In this document: in pieces, positions 23,501-35,455 of the stretch
Layout: the number at the start of each line of letters is the position of its first letter
How positions within the stretch are numbered: position 1 is the stretch's first letter
Made by a program: the position numbers and the translations under genes
The notes under the pieces: model-generated
The model's database searches: none
Told to the model about the DNA's origin: nothing
The model's input: the letters and a program-made list of their open reading frames with translations, nothing else
Origin: Brassica napus
Taxonomy: Eukaryota; Streptophyta; Magnoliopsida; Brassicales; Brassicaceae
Length of the DNA stretch: 64,000 bases
Direction of reading: 5' to 3'
Assembly: GCF_020379485.1 (NCBI RefSeq)
Contig: NC_063451.1
Span: 25,154,630 to 25,218,629, forward strand

Positions 23501-24706
23501 CAAATTCAGCAGTCACGTGCAAGTAAACTCTTTTGTAATTGTCAAAGAAGGTTGAGACCAAGTGGGGGTCAATTATTCTAACAGGCTGCAACCAAAACAA
23601 ATCAGTTCTTTAATAGCAATTTAAAACTATTCGTTAGAATGTAAACCAAACAAAACTAACCCCAGTAACAGAGATTGACACTTCATCCCATATGCCAGTG
23701 TTCCGATCCCTAGAAGAAAAAAGGTTATCAGCCACATTCGAGAAGCTAAATCTTCTAACAAAAACATTAACCTTATTGGACAAATCCAGTCCCAGCCTTC
23801 CACATACTGAGCAGCTACATCTTTCCCAATCTGTCATTTATATTCAGCCACATTTAGTAAGAAAGAAACAATGCCGTCCACAGAGAGAGAGATGTGTAGT
23901 GTACCTCGTGATCACCACCTTGGCCTCCCTTGAGAGGTATAGTACCAGGATGATCTGGAGGGTGAACAATAACAGCAAGTAGATTGTCGTTCTCAGGATG
24001 GAGAATATCAGTGACGTCAAGTGTATGTCTGCGGAACATTCCTTTGGGGAGAGCAGTCTTGTGGCCGTTTACATACACTTCAGCAGAGTAGTTTATTGCA
24101 CGGAAATTCAAATGCACGTATTGATTCAGCAACTGCAAATAAATAAATAAATATCTATTTAAATGTTTTAAAATAGCAAATTCATATAAACAAGAGAGAG
24201 AGGTGTGGTTTGGGTTTGGATCTACTAACTCTTTTGCATTGGAACTTTGTGAAGAACCAGAAAGTGTAGTAGTCCCTTCCTGAATCAGCAATGTCAATGA
24301 TGGTTTCGTTGTTTAGTCCATAGAAAGGATCTGGAATAGCTTTGTTCTTCGCCAACGTACCCAAAACACTGTCAACAGGAACAGTAAGAAGAGGCTATTC
24401 TTATTCATCAATCAAGTGGTAAAAATGGTAAAGGTTTTTTTTACTTTGTTTAGTTGATTGGCTTTCACCAGACTTAGTATCAGTGAGAAAGGAAGAGCCT
24501 TTATGATTCTACTTGTTGAAATGCTTTAAATTGAGAAGAAGGGAAAGTGAAGATTACGTTCCGGGGACGGCGGCTTCCATCCACTTAGATTGGGAGCCGA
24601 GAGAGGCTGGATTGGTTGTAGTGAGCTGCTTGCCGTCTTCATTGACCTCCGTCGATCTGGCTGCTAGCCAGCCGGAATCTAGTAGAGTCTTCCCGATCTC
24701 CGACAT
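20581..24706 (-). CDS. EBM: Mannosylglycoprotein endo-beta-mannosidase (GH2)
   Basis: Ten coding exons read on the minus strand: 24558-24706, 24230-24368, 23905-24132, 23772-23830, 23661-23709, 23355-23585, 23101-23270, 22009-22858, 21364-21591 and 20581-21282. All phases close to give 934 residues, near the Arabidopsis At1g09010 length. The family is glycoside hydrolase 2; the plant enzyme cuts the Man-beta-1,4-GlcNAc bond in trimmed N-glycan cores during glycoprotein turnover. The N-terminal jelly-roll domain is followed by an immunoglobulin-like domain, then the TIM barrel from about residue 342 with the acid/base pair N464-E465 in W-V-G-G-N-E-Q, and C-terminal beta domains. No signal peptide is obvious. 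The 417-bp intron at 21592-22008 contains repeated GGTTCGGTTT phrases. Confidence 0.9.
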
Positions 24707-25447
24707 TGTAGTTTTTGAGCTAAGCTTCTTTATGAGTCGTCGCTTCGTCGTTGCAACGACGATTTTGAAGGTGGACTTCAGAGAGAGAGAGAGTGAGATA
24801 ACACTTAAAAGGTGAGTAACTCTTACTTTCTCATTTATTACGTCATCTGCATAATATTACGTCATCTATGTAATAACGTGTCGGACAAAAGGAAAAGGAA
24901 TGACACGGGAGCTGAGAGATAAGAGATTCATGCGTCTCTTCGCTTCAGACAGATGACAAAGAGAAAGTCAAAGAGCTCCATCATCTATAATGCAGTAGGA
25001 TCGGTCTAACTTGCTGGTTTGCTGAAATAACAACCGGTTTGAGAGAGGTTTCACTCGTTAACCATTCCCCAACATTGTTGAGCTTTGTTTTAAACGTAAA
25101 ACATATAAAAATATTTGAATTTGCATTGAGGTTTAAGCAAATATGATTGTTTTTTGTTTGCATTGAGGTTTAAGCTCATTCAACCGCTAAATTGTCCTAT
25201 GCCCTTTGAAGCACAGAAAAAAAAAGCTGAGAGAAGAGAAACTAACTAGTAAAGATTTCGGTAAGCCAATTATCTTTCACAAGAATGGAAAGAAACAAGT
25301 TCAACTAAAACAAACAAAAATAAATAGAAGAAAACAATGAAGAAGTGGGGTTCGTAGCAACTTTACATATTCCTTGCAAAGACCACACACAAATAAAGTA
25401 CAATGTTGGGTAGTTTTGATTTGAGGAAACGAGAAAGTAGAGAGTAG
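24707..25447. other. Promoter of EBM and 3' flank of SNF4
   Basis: Both neighbours are on the minus strand. 24707-24800 is the pyrimidine/GA-rich EBM 5'UTR (GAGAGAGAGAGAG at 24781). The rest is AT-rich and includes the SNF4 3'UTR. No gene seen. Confidence 0.55.
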
Positions 25448-28400
25448 TCAAAGACCGAGTAGGAATCGGAAAACATCACTTAAAGATATGATACCTTCAA
25501 CACGTTTGCTCCCTGCTTCCACTATCACCAGCCTCCTTACTCCTGTTTTTTTTAAACACAACCAAACCCCAGTTAATTAATATACTTCTCATCTCATGAT
25601 GTGAGCAACAAAGCCTGAAGAGTGTATGGAAGGGAGAGATGGTGGTACCTGGATTCGCCAACCGCTCCATCACTTTCCCAAGAGAGTCTGACCGCAAGCA
25701 CATCTGACATCTCGGCCCGTTGAGAGATCCATATGGCGGACTCGAATCTTGCCCCAACTGCAGCGCCTGTAACCCCACACATTCACATTTAATAGAAAAG
25801 GGATGAATCTTGGCTTCTGCTAAGAGGTTTACCTGGTGAACCGTCATGTCATCAAGATGAATCTGTGCGTATGCCTTATCTTTAGCTAGAGCAGTTATGT
25901 CACTAGCCAGTAAAAGATATATATGATCAGAATACATGGATTCAAAAAATGACACTGATGGATGCAGAGGGTTTACCTTCGGGAGTATATGTCAATAAGC
26001 GAGTCATTGTCATCCACTACTGGAATTGAACTGACTTGAGCTGTAAAAACCAAATAACACCAAGATATTAGAGACGCAGATGAAGCACGACTCATTCATT
26101 AATTTTCTTCACTGAGAAAACAGAAAAGACACTTGCGGATGAACTTTAAACAATACATTGATGAAATTGGAGCAAAAACGGATTACCTTGAACTAATAAT
26201 GTGAGCGCAGAACCCAAAGAGGCGTGTGGTTTCAATGTAGCGAGAGGTTTGCTACTTGATTCCCCGATTCTAGGGACCCAAGTACCCAGGGGAATTGAAC
26301 AAATGGGCTGCTGAAGGATTGGCAAAGAGCTAGACGAATGTCTAAAGTACCTGCATATACCTGAAATATTATGCGTAATTTAGAGCTACCGTATCTAATA
26401 AGAAGCATAAAAGTTTTAAAATATATATATATATATATAAAACTGTGACAAAAGTTTGGGAGAGCCTATTCCAACTATAACGCTTTAATTTCCCTCCTAT
26501 ACATTCCATCCCTTCACAGAATATATGGGGAAACGAAGAGTGGGAAATAAATAGGCAATAGCAGAATCATATGCACGTCATGAATTGAAAACTGCGTATC
26601 GCCAACTGGGAGCGCTTATCAGTGTTTTTTTATATATGATATTCACAAACGAAGGACCTTACATTTTAATATGCCTGATAGCGAAGCAAGATGCAGTAAC
26701 TGCGGATATGACCCATCCTGTAAAGACGAATAAATAACTGGAACGGCTGCCACCTTGTTTTGCAAAATTTTGAGGGCAACGTCTTTCAGATTATCATAGG
26801 GCCCGACCTGATGGCAATATATGAAAACATTAATAGCAATAGTGAAAATCTTTTAGGTCTTTTTACTGTAACCTGCAACCGAAGTTTCTAGAGTAAAGCT
26901 ATGTTCAGAACGCAAAAAGAAGCGGGTAAATAAAATATTTTTTTGAGAAGTAAACAATATGTAGACAAGTAGACAGGAATATATGAATCAGTTACATTCC
27001 TAGAAAAATATGCCTCCTAATCCAAAATGTGGAACAGTCATGTTCTACTCTTTTCATTCTGAACCTATATATTTAAATCAACTTTGGATATATGAGAGTC
27101 TAGATAGCTAAAACATTTGAGTAAAAGTTTGTTAGAGATAACAACAGAAACATTTTCAAAGTGAAAGAAGATAATAAGGAGATGATATTTTAGAGGGAGC
27201 TGCATGGGAAGATCAGTAGTGAGAGCGGTAGAAAGCAACTGGGCAAGTCTCACCTGAACAAGTGGCCTAGGATATTGTCTCCCAATTCCATCATATTGTC
27301 TGCTAATATGAGCCTTCCCCTCTTTCCATGCTGCTATGGTGTGCGTCTCAAGCTCTTCTTCTGTCAAGTTCGATCCATGAGTTCCAAGCTGCAATTACAC
27401 AGAGTTGCTATTACCACGCAAGAGTGAAAGACTTCATACTGAGAAAAGCTAGTGAAATATACATATATTTCATAGGTAATATGCCTAAACTACGGAAAAC
27501 TATTATACTCCTTCAAATTAAATCCCATGTTTAGACAATAAAGCAAATGTTGTGAAGGTAAACCACTATTATTATTAACACCCCCTTCGACTTATCGACA
27601 TTTAGATAATTTAATCTTGGAATGCCTAATTTGATACATCGGTCACTCGAAGCAAAGCTCTAGAAATGAACAACTTTAGTGATACCAACCTCTCTCAGTA
27701 TTATAATGAAGTCCAGTGGACCAAGAACTCCAACAAATTGGCCTTTACCAAAGTCCCAAAGAGGAGCCAAAGGGATTCCCTGAAAGAAACATAATTAGTA
27801 AAACCAGAAAATCAGACAATTTCCAAAAAAAAAAAGACAAATCTAGTTCTTTCAAGTTTCACTTCCTTCCCCTTTCGGGTCTGGATGCAACAACATTAGA
27901 ATGTCATGCATGACTGTGAGGGACAGAGAGGAACATCCCAAAAAAGAAGAGAGGCTGACACAATGGTAAATATAGCTAACCTGCTCATAAAGTATATGGA
28001 ACGCTTGCTTTACTGGTAAATTTACATCCAATGCAATAACCTGTAAAGATTGCCCATCACCTTAGAAAATTTCCTACTAAGATAGATGAAGACAAAAGTC
28101 ATCAAACAATAAGAAAATGAAGAAACCAGACCTTGCCCGACTCTGGGAGCAATTCATATGCAGTACGGTTTGACAGTAAAGCAGATATACGGTGACGAGA
28201 CATCTCCAAATCACCTCCTGACATCCTAGGGATAGATTCCTGGGATGGATCAGCCTATAATATAATCACCATGTAAAAACAGTCAGAAATTCAATTGGAA
28301 TGTAGTCTTCAGAGACAATTTTATGGAACTTTAAGGCTCCTGCTTTATACATCAAATTAAATGCTATTAGCAATTTAGCATAAACTATTTCTAACACACA

Positions 28401-29424
28401 TGTAGGACACCACATCTTTCCCTTTTTGGAGAAAACGGTTGTCGCTTTCAAAGATGTCAGATTTGCAATAAAAGATAAAAGGAAACGTCGTATTACAAAA
28501 CTAAGCTAGTGATAAGTAGACAAACATATCAATACATTGCATTTTTAGAAAAAGGTCAAATTCCTTCCTTACCGTTCGCTGGGAGAAATCATCCACATCC
28601 ATGCTAGATGAGTTACAACCCGTGGCAACCATATCTGGTCCAGTTATAAATATTGTATTCACTACTCCACCATTTCCGGTTACAAATGGCTGGTGCTCAT
28701 CGTGCCGCCACTCGCCATCAACAAAAAACTTATACTGCATGAAAATGAAATAACCACTAGTCTTCTTAAGCATCTCAGGTGTTAATAATCAACCTCATGT
28801 TAGATATAGTAAGTCCAAAACACAGGAAATTCCAGAAACTAAAATAACCACTGGTCTAACTCCGATATGCAGTTAAGAATCTTCAATGGCTACACAAATG
28901 TTCTAACGATAGAGCTACGTTCAAGATGCTACCATGGATTACATACTGTTCAATGATGACACTACCTGTTGGGAAATGTAATCAACTATGACAGGTGTAT
29001 ATATTATTCTCATGCATATTGCATTGATTAGCATCTAGAGGTCAATACATGAGTATCATAGGATGTATTGCTATGAAACAGGTGACAGGTCCAATACAAA
29101 TTATTAACCATTATTTTTACCTGATGATATCCGGGAGTCAAGTTGCAAATAACTTGAAAAACAGTAGCGCAGCCTTCAATTGGAGACATTGGCACATGTT
29201 CTGTCCACCTGTCCGCACTCCCATTTCAGTATCGGATAAAACCACACAAACAATAGTAAAAAGTAACTAATCCTAGTTAATCTAGCTCAGTCATCTCACC
29301 TGGTGAAAGATCCGCTTAGGTAGACCCTTCTACCTCCATAAGGCCACACGAAGCGTGTCGGAGTAACAACCTGCCCTGCCGCAGCACTGTTCCCACGGCT
29401 GTTATCCAATGTAGAACTAAACAT
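25448..29424 (-). CDS. SNF4: SNF4 / KIN-beta-gamma subunit of SnRK1
   Basis: Thirteen coding exons on the minus strand: 29300-29424, 29121-29208, 28573-28734, 28132-28254, 27981-28040, 27690-27779, 27254-27388, 26663-26807, 26187-26360, 25977-26040, 25833-25902, 25649-25766 and 25448-25542. They join to 482 residues, close to the 487 of Arabidopsis At1g09020. The protein is the plant-specific hybrid subunit of the SnRK1 energy-sensing kinase: an N-terminal AMPK-type glycogen-binding domain (about 20-100, with F-V-W-P-Y-G-G and Y-K-F-F-V-D-G-E-W) fused to four CBS motifs. The last CBS ends in [12 protein letters not shown]. The last exon is only 95 bp. A minus-strand donor near 29672 (ATCGAG/GTCTG) suggests a 5'UTR intron. 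No defects seen. Confidence 0.92.
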
Positions 29425-32400
29425 CCCCTCGTAGTCTTTATAAAGTTACAAACTTCAACAATCGATTCTCTTGAGCAGAAGAAACTCTTTGAAGGACGAA
29501 AATGATGAAAGCTTCCGACTTTAAGGCTTACATATGTAAGGGAGTCCCAATTCGATACACCACTAACCGAAACCCTAAATTCCCAAATCGCGATCTAAAC
29601 CTAGCTGACGAATTTCGCGGCTCTGATCTTTAAATTCAGCCGGCGGAAGAGGAGAAACAGACCTCGATGATGGATGATTCGAAAATCTCCAAAGGAGATT
29701 GATTGATTGATGGCAGCTCGGCGAATTAGGGATTTGAGAGAACCCTAACTAGAGATGATGGCATTGATTGATTTGGATCTGGGGAAATAATGTGATTGGG
29801 TCTTTTTTTTCTTTCAAGGTGAAGAATCTGTGCGGGCGAAGAAGGTTTTTGTTGTTTTTAATCCATTGGAGATAGTATGTTTTTTATTTTCTTTCCTTTT
29901 TTACTATACAAAAAAAAATAATAGTTTCCCGACATAAAAAAAAAACATTTTATATCTTTTTACATCATATACCTATAGTTTATGTACTCAGTTATCAAAA
30001 GAAAAAATACCTACAGTTTATGTTATTTTTGGAAACATTCTATATAAATTATGCAAATAGTGCCTATTCTTTTGAGACAGTATCCATCCAATAAACATAT
30101 TTATTATAGCATGTTTAGCTACTTTGAGGGTTGAAACTAATTTTTGTTTATACATCAATATTTTGACTAAAATCACCTTTTCTATTTATTTATTTTTGCC
30201 AATATAACCTTTTCTAGTTTTTCTTTGGTATTTTCTAAAAAAAATATAGAAATTATGGTTTGCATGTTTTCTAATTCTCATTTATATCATTCATTTATAG
30301 AGCCAAAACAACCTTTTCAGAGGTCATTTACAGAAGAAACCGATATTATAGCCCTATGGGCTTTTGTTGTTTTATCCTATTTCATTCATGGATCCTTCTG
30401 TCTTCGGCCCAGTATTAACTCTGAAGCCAACAAAGTACATTCAGAAATAATTGAGTCAGTAGGTGAAGGCGTGAAGCAATAGTAAAAAAGTTGGTTTTTG
30501 GGGACTAATATACACGTATGGATTGTAACGTCCAGACTAAAGACTGCCACTGGCCCTGGCCTCTGTGATGGTGGTCAGAGTGTTCGATAGACCTAGTTAC
30601 TTAAACAAAACAGTTAAACTAATCATATTTCAAATTATATCTATCAACATGAAAGCCTGCATGGTTGTGATCAACTGGTAGACTAAATTTGAGAATATAT
30701 TACATTTAAGGTTCTAGTATTTCAAAAATTAAAAAGTTCGGGTTTTTTCTAAAACAAAATTACAGCTATGTAAAAAAATTGAGTTTGAATTTTGATTGAT
30801 GCAGTTTACACAGTAGTTGGTTACATGCAGTTTTATTACTTCTCACATTAGTCAAAAACATATTCCAAACTCAGAGTGGGATAATGTCATAATCAATTAT
30901 TTTTATAACATTAAATGTATTAATTTTTAAATTGACCGAATCAGCCGATAGCATATATTAATATGAAGTTATACAAAATTACATCTAAATCATGCCGATG
31001 CAGTTTACATAGTAGTTGGATACATGCAATCTAATTACTTCTTACATTAGTCAAAAACTTATTCTAAACTCGAATCGGATAATATCATAATCAGTCAATT
31101 TTGCAACTTTAAATATATCAATTTCGCGGTTGACTGAATCCACCGATATCATGTATTAAAACAAAAATTTATCAAAACACATCCACAAAAACTGTTAAAA
31201 ACGTTAAAACTATAATCCAACAAATCACATCCACAACTTTCAATATATTATTTTTAATAACTTTAAACACTCTAACTGAAAACAATAAACACTCTAAACC
31301 TTATTTTTGAATGAAGAAAAGAAAAAGCAAATGGAAAATTCCAAAAAAACGCATATTAAATAAATAATCTTTTATATAATACGGACTTGTATATTGTTCT
31401 CACCTTATGTGCTTTCGTTCCTCTCTCGAAGACTTGGTGTTGAAACAGCGACCAGAGCTCGTCCTCTCTCCGAAAACACGATACTTGTTCGATCTCCTTT
31501 GCTTTCATTACCAACTCCACAATCATACAGCCACCACAAACTCCAACATTGCTCAAAGTTTGAGACAGAAACTAAACTCAGGTTATCAAATCTATAACGT
31601 GTTTGTCAATTCATGTTTCGCGTTTCCATGTCTTTGCTTTATCCTCTTTCTGGGTTTCCTTTGTGTTGCAACGCTACTGGTTTCATCAAGAGATTAGATT
31701 AGATGCTGAATCCTCCTTTTATAACATCAAAGTACAGAACTTGTTGTCGTGTTTCAAGGTTTTTTTTTTTCCTCTGCGTAAAGTTTTCGACTTTGTGCTG
31801 CTTTTCTTACAGCACCATTGTGGTATGTTCCTCTCGTGTCGTGGGTTTCATCCCTAACGAGATCGTTGTTAATTACATGGCTAAGCTACAAGTTGTTGAT
31901 GTTCTGGATCGTTGCTTGTTGTCGGTTTTGCTTTGATGATGTCTGTTTATATATATATATATATATATGTGTGTGTTAGAGAGATTCTGAATCTGGGTCT
32001 GTGTTTCAATGGAACTAGGCTCTGAATCTTCTTAACCCTCGTCGTGTTCATCAGACTTTTGGATTAAATGTTTTTTCTGGGTTTTGCTAGAACTTTTCCG
32101 TGTCCGTGATTGTTTTAGTGTGATCAAGTATCTATCTTTCAATCTCTCTCACGATCTAAAGTAGCTAAATCTTCAGTTTGATACTGTGATCTAAAATATT
32201 ATAAGCTTTAATACTTTTACCCTGTTATGTTGTTCTTGGACAATGCATGTATGCTTGAGGTTCGTTTTTACTTTTCATTCCTTAGTTGGCTAATGAATCT
32301 CTAGGTTGTGTCTTTAATCTTAGTGTTTTTTTTTGCTTTTTGTTGATCTCATATTTATAGCTTTTGCTCAAAACATTTGGCAATGAGTTTCAGATCTTGT

Positions 32401-32536
32401 AATGTATCTGCATTTAAATCTGATTCGATAAGACGTTTACGGTTTGTATGTTCTTGAAGTTTATATAAGATTATATACTGAAAATGCAGTTCTTTGGTGG
32501 ATTTATGCAGACAAGCTCGTCCAGGTTCCTCTAAGA
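29425..32536. other. Divergent promoter region between SNF4 and the SANT gene
   Basis: 3.1 kb without a coding gene. Left: SNF4 5'UTR. Middle: AT-rich, with a diverged tandem duplication at 30798-31160. Right: from about 31390 the 5'UTR of the SANT gene, whose last noncoding intron ends at the acceptor TTTATGCAG (32511), 26 bp before its ATG. A (TA)n run lies at about 31950-31968. Confidence 0.55.
30798..31160 (+). repeat. Diverged tandem duplication, period about 199 bp
   Basis: Starting with GATGCAGTTTACA at 30798 and again at 30997, two adjacent copies share TAGTTGG, ACATGCA, CATTAGTCAAAAAC, TTCTAAACTC and TCATAATCA in the same order. The second copy is shortened. No coding content. Confidence 0.75.
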
Positions 32537-35125
32537 ATGGTTCGTCTGATGGATGAGGGAAACACTCTTATGGAAGAATCCTCTGATGTTGAGTTTGCAT
32601 GTGGAGATCCAAAAGTTGAGCCTCGTGTTGGAGATGAGTTCCAGGCCGAGATTCCTCCTATGATGTCTGCATCTAAACGTGCATTGTTTCTCTCCACTCC
32701 TCTACCTTTGGATGATTCCTCATATTCCTTTCTCGTCGGACAACCTGTCCAAGTAATGTGGATAGACAAGCATCAAAACGGTCAAGTAAACGGAGATGAT
32801 GATAGTATTGACATGAACCAGTCTTTGAAATCTTTAAGAACAAAAAGAACTCGCTCCTCCGCCAAGAATGACAAGAAGCAAAGAATGAATCTTGAGGCTG
32901 TTCCGGAGATACCATCCAGCTCTTGGGAAGATCATGAGGTGGCTAGCTTCGTTCTTGGTCTGTACACATTCGGGAAGAACTTTACTCAGGTGAAGAAGTT
33001 CATGGAGAGCAAAGGAACAGGAGAGATAGTGTTGTACTACTATGGGAAGTTCTACAATTCAGCTAGTTACCACAGCTGGTCTGATTCACGCAAGAAGCGG
33101 AGGCGGAAGTGTGTGTACGGAAGAAAGCTTTATACAGGTTGGAGGCAACAGCTGTTGTTGTCCCGTTTGATTCCTTCTATCTCTGATGAATCTCAGAAGC
33201 AAACACTTGTGAATGTGAGTCTTGTTCACATCTTAACAATAGTATATATGTTTTGGTCATTGATCTTACTATATCCACAGGTCTCAAAGTCATTTGCTGA
33301 AGGGAACATCACTCTTGAGAAATACATAAGCTTGGTGAAGGATCTTGTGTCTCTCAAGCTTTTGGTTGAAGCTGTGGGGATTGGTAAAGGAAAAGAAGAT
33401 CTCACGGTTATTACATCAGGACCACCAGTGAAGACCAAACCATGGTTCACGGTTTCTCCAAAATCTTCTTCTTCCGTCCCTGGCTTAGATGCTTACACTT
33501 CACTCACATCTGCCGACATAATAAACCAGTTAACCGGCAGTTCACGACGTCTAAGCAAAGCGCGTTGCAGTGATATCTTCTGGGAAGCTGTGTGGCCGCG
33601 TCTGCTAGCCAGAGGATGGCGTTCGGAGCAGCCCAAGGAGCGAGGCTATTTTGCTTCTAAGGATAACATTGTGTTCATCGTCCCTGGCGTGAAAGAGTTT
33701 TCGAGAGGGGAGCTTGTTAAAGGCGATGATTACTTTGATTCCGTTAGTGACATTCTGACAAAGGTTGCTTCGGAGCCTGAGCTGCTTGAGTTTGAAACAG
33801 GAGGAGAGTTACGGGAAGGAGACGCCAATGCAGAGAACTCTTCTGGCCAATCTGATGAAGAGTCTTCCCCATCTGATAGTCAAAGACATCGTTACTTAAA
33901 GTCTCCATGTTCTAACCGTGGAACTCTTCAAATGAACTTCACTGTTGTGGACACTAGTTTGGCTGCAGGAGGGAAGCTGTGTGATTCACGGAATCTGAGT
34001 GCAGAACCTCTAGTTTGTTCTGAGTCCAAGACTCGTTTAGGAGATAAACTGGACTGTCAGAATGTGGAAATGCCCCCAAGTGATGGCAGGAAAAAGGATT
34101 ATATAGGGGAAGAATCTAGTATAAAGGAGGAGGAGGAGACTTTGGAGAAGGTCAAGGATCCATCAAAGAGGCTGATCAAGCATAGGTCTAACCAACGAGT
34201 AGAAACTGATGATCGTTCAGTAAGTTCTGCTCCATCGTTGAAACGCAGACGGCTCAGTGCTTGCGTGAGAAGTGAGAAAAGCCTTTCAAGAGAGAGTTCA
34301 GTGTTCAAACATTCACCGGGTGATGAGACAAAGAGCACGGTATGTCCTGAAGTAGATCACTTAGGTTTATGCGCTGTCCAAAACCAAAATGGCACTAGTG
34401 AAGAGATGAATGAAGAAGACAAAGAGAGATATGAAACTGATTATATGAACTTGTCTGATCAATCAAAAAAGACTAGAGCTGGACCGTCTTCTGCGGTTGT
34501 AAAGATCGAAGAAATGCCAGAGGAGATAAGAACATCCCCACATGAACTCATTTCGTCAGAACAAGAACCAAACGGGTGCTGTTCAGTGTCTGACTCAGAC
34601 AAAAAACGTGCTACCATTGTTCCTAAACAAGAGCAAGCAGTTGAGCTCCCTTCAATTCCAGGCTCTAACAGTTATCCTTCCAATGATCTGGGAACTACTC
34701 AAGAACTTGGTTCCTCAGAGCAACAACAACAGCACGACAATACAGATGCTCCTAGAAGACAGAGCACAAGAAAGCGACCATTAACCACCCGGGCTTTGGA
34801 AGCTCTTGAATCCAGTTATCTTACAACCAAGGAAATGAAAAGCACGGTTAAACCAAGAAAACGTGCAAAGAAAAACCGCTCAGCTAAGACGTGTAATAGA
34901 GCACAACCTTTGCCAGACAATGGGAATGCACGTTTGGAGAAAAGAGGAGAGGATGAGAGCAAAGCAACAGATCAAATAGAGGATTCAAAGCCTACCCTTC
35001 CTCTTAATGGGGAAACAACTGCGAGTACGGCTCTGGATCAAAGACAAGATTCAGAGCCGGTGCTAACTGAACGTCCTAAACTTCCACCTATTGTTTTGAA
35101 GTTTTCACTCAAGCGTAGCAGATGA
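32537..35125 (+). CDS. SANT-domain nuclear protein (At1g09040/At1g09050 type)
   Basis: Two exons, 32537-33214 and 33281-35125, 840 residues. The 66-bp stretch 33215-33280 keeps the frame open but starts GTGAGTC, ends TATCCACAG and encodes hydrophobic residues foreign to the family, so it is an intron. The start is the first ATG after a 5'UTR splice acceptor. An ELM2-like motif (G-D-E-F-Q-A-E-I-P, about 32-40) and a SANT domain (about 127-180, W-E-D-H-E-V-A-S-F-V-L-G) are followed by a second conserved region with W-P-R-L-L-A-R-G-W-R. The C-terminal half is charged and low-complexity, with basic clusters (K-R-R-R-L, R-K-R-A-K-K) likely to be nuclear localisation signals. Arabidopsis relatives are named arginine-glutamic acid dipeptide repeat proteins; they are inferred chromatin or transcription cofactors. 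Arabidopsis has two tandem copies, this window one. Confidence 0.85.
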   Translation: MVRLMDEGNTLMEESSDVEFACGDPKVEPRVGDEFQAEIPPMMSASKRALFLSTPLPLDDSSYSFLVGQPVQVMWIDKHQNGQVNGDDDSIDMNQSLKSLRTKRTRSSAKNDKKQRMNLEAVPEIPSSSWEDHEVASFVLGLYTFGKNFTQVKKFMESKGTGEIVLYYYGKFYNSASYHSWSDSRKKRRRKCVYGRKLYTGWRQQLLLSRLIPSISDESQKQTLVNVSLVHILTIVYMFWSLILLYPQVSKSFAEGNITLEKYISLVKDLVSLKLLVEAVGIGKGKEDLTVITSGPPVKTKPWFTVSPKSSSSVPGLDAYTSLTSADIINQLTGSSRRLSKARCSDIFWEAVWPRLLARGWRSEQPKERGYFASKDNIVFIVPGVKEFSRGELVKGDDYFDSVSDILTKVASEPELLEFETGGELREGDANAENSSGQSDEESSPSDSQRHRYLKSPCSNRGTLQMNFTVVDTSLAAGGKLCDSRNLSAEPLVCSESKTRLGDKLDCQNVEMPPSDGRKKDYIGEESSIKEEEETLEKVKDPSKRLIKHRSNQRVETDDRSVSSAPSLKRRRLSACVRSEKSLSRESSVFKHSPGDETKSTVCPEVDHLGLCAVQNQNGTSEEMNEEDKERYETDYMNLSDQSKKTRAGPSSAVVKIEEMPEEIRTSPHELISSEQEPNGCCSVSDSDKKRATIVPKQEQAVELPSIPGSNSYPSNDLGTTQELGSSEQQQQHDNTDAPRRQSTRKRPLTTRALEALESSYLTTKEMKSTVKPRKRAKKNRSAKTCNRAQPLPDNGNARLEKRGEDESKATDQIEDSKPTLPLNGETTASTALDQRQDSEPVLTERPKLPPIVLKFSLKRSR

Positions 35126-35455
35126 GCTTCAGAGACTCAAGTCTGAGAAGTTTGGGTGCTGGTTGTGAGTGGATTCGCCTTGCCATAGAATAAATGTGTA
35201 CAAAAAAGTAAAAGATTAAAGGTGTTTCAATCCATACCATTCTTCTTTGTTATTTTATTTTCTCTATTCAGTTTCTAACTTTCTTCATATCTCATTGAAT
35301 ACATATTGCCCAATATTGAAGTGGAATAGTGATTGCTCATGCATATCATTTGTAAAGCATATACACAGATACATACAAATCCTGAATCGTAGTATTAGTA
35401 GTTTTAGACTAATGTCACAACAATGGTAATACTACTGTACAAATCTTGTTCTGAT
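35126..35455. other. Convergent 3' flanks of the SANT gene and JMJ24
   Basis: 330 bp of 3'UTR between two converging genes, with AATAAA-like signals near 35189. No gene. Confidence 0.6.

Noticed and set aside
33215..33280. In-frame 22-codon hydrophobic segment in the SANT protein, a possible membrane helix
   Set aside because: It begins GTGAGTC and ends TATCCACAG, has intron-like T-rich composition and is absent from the family; it is an intron whose length is a multiple of three.
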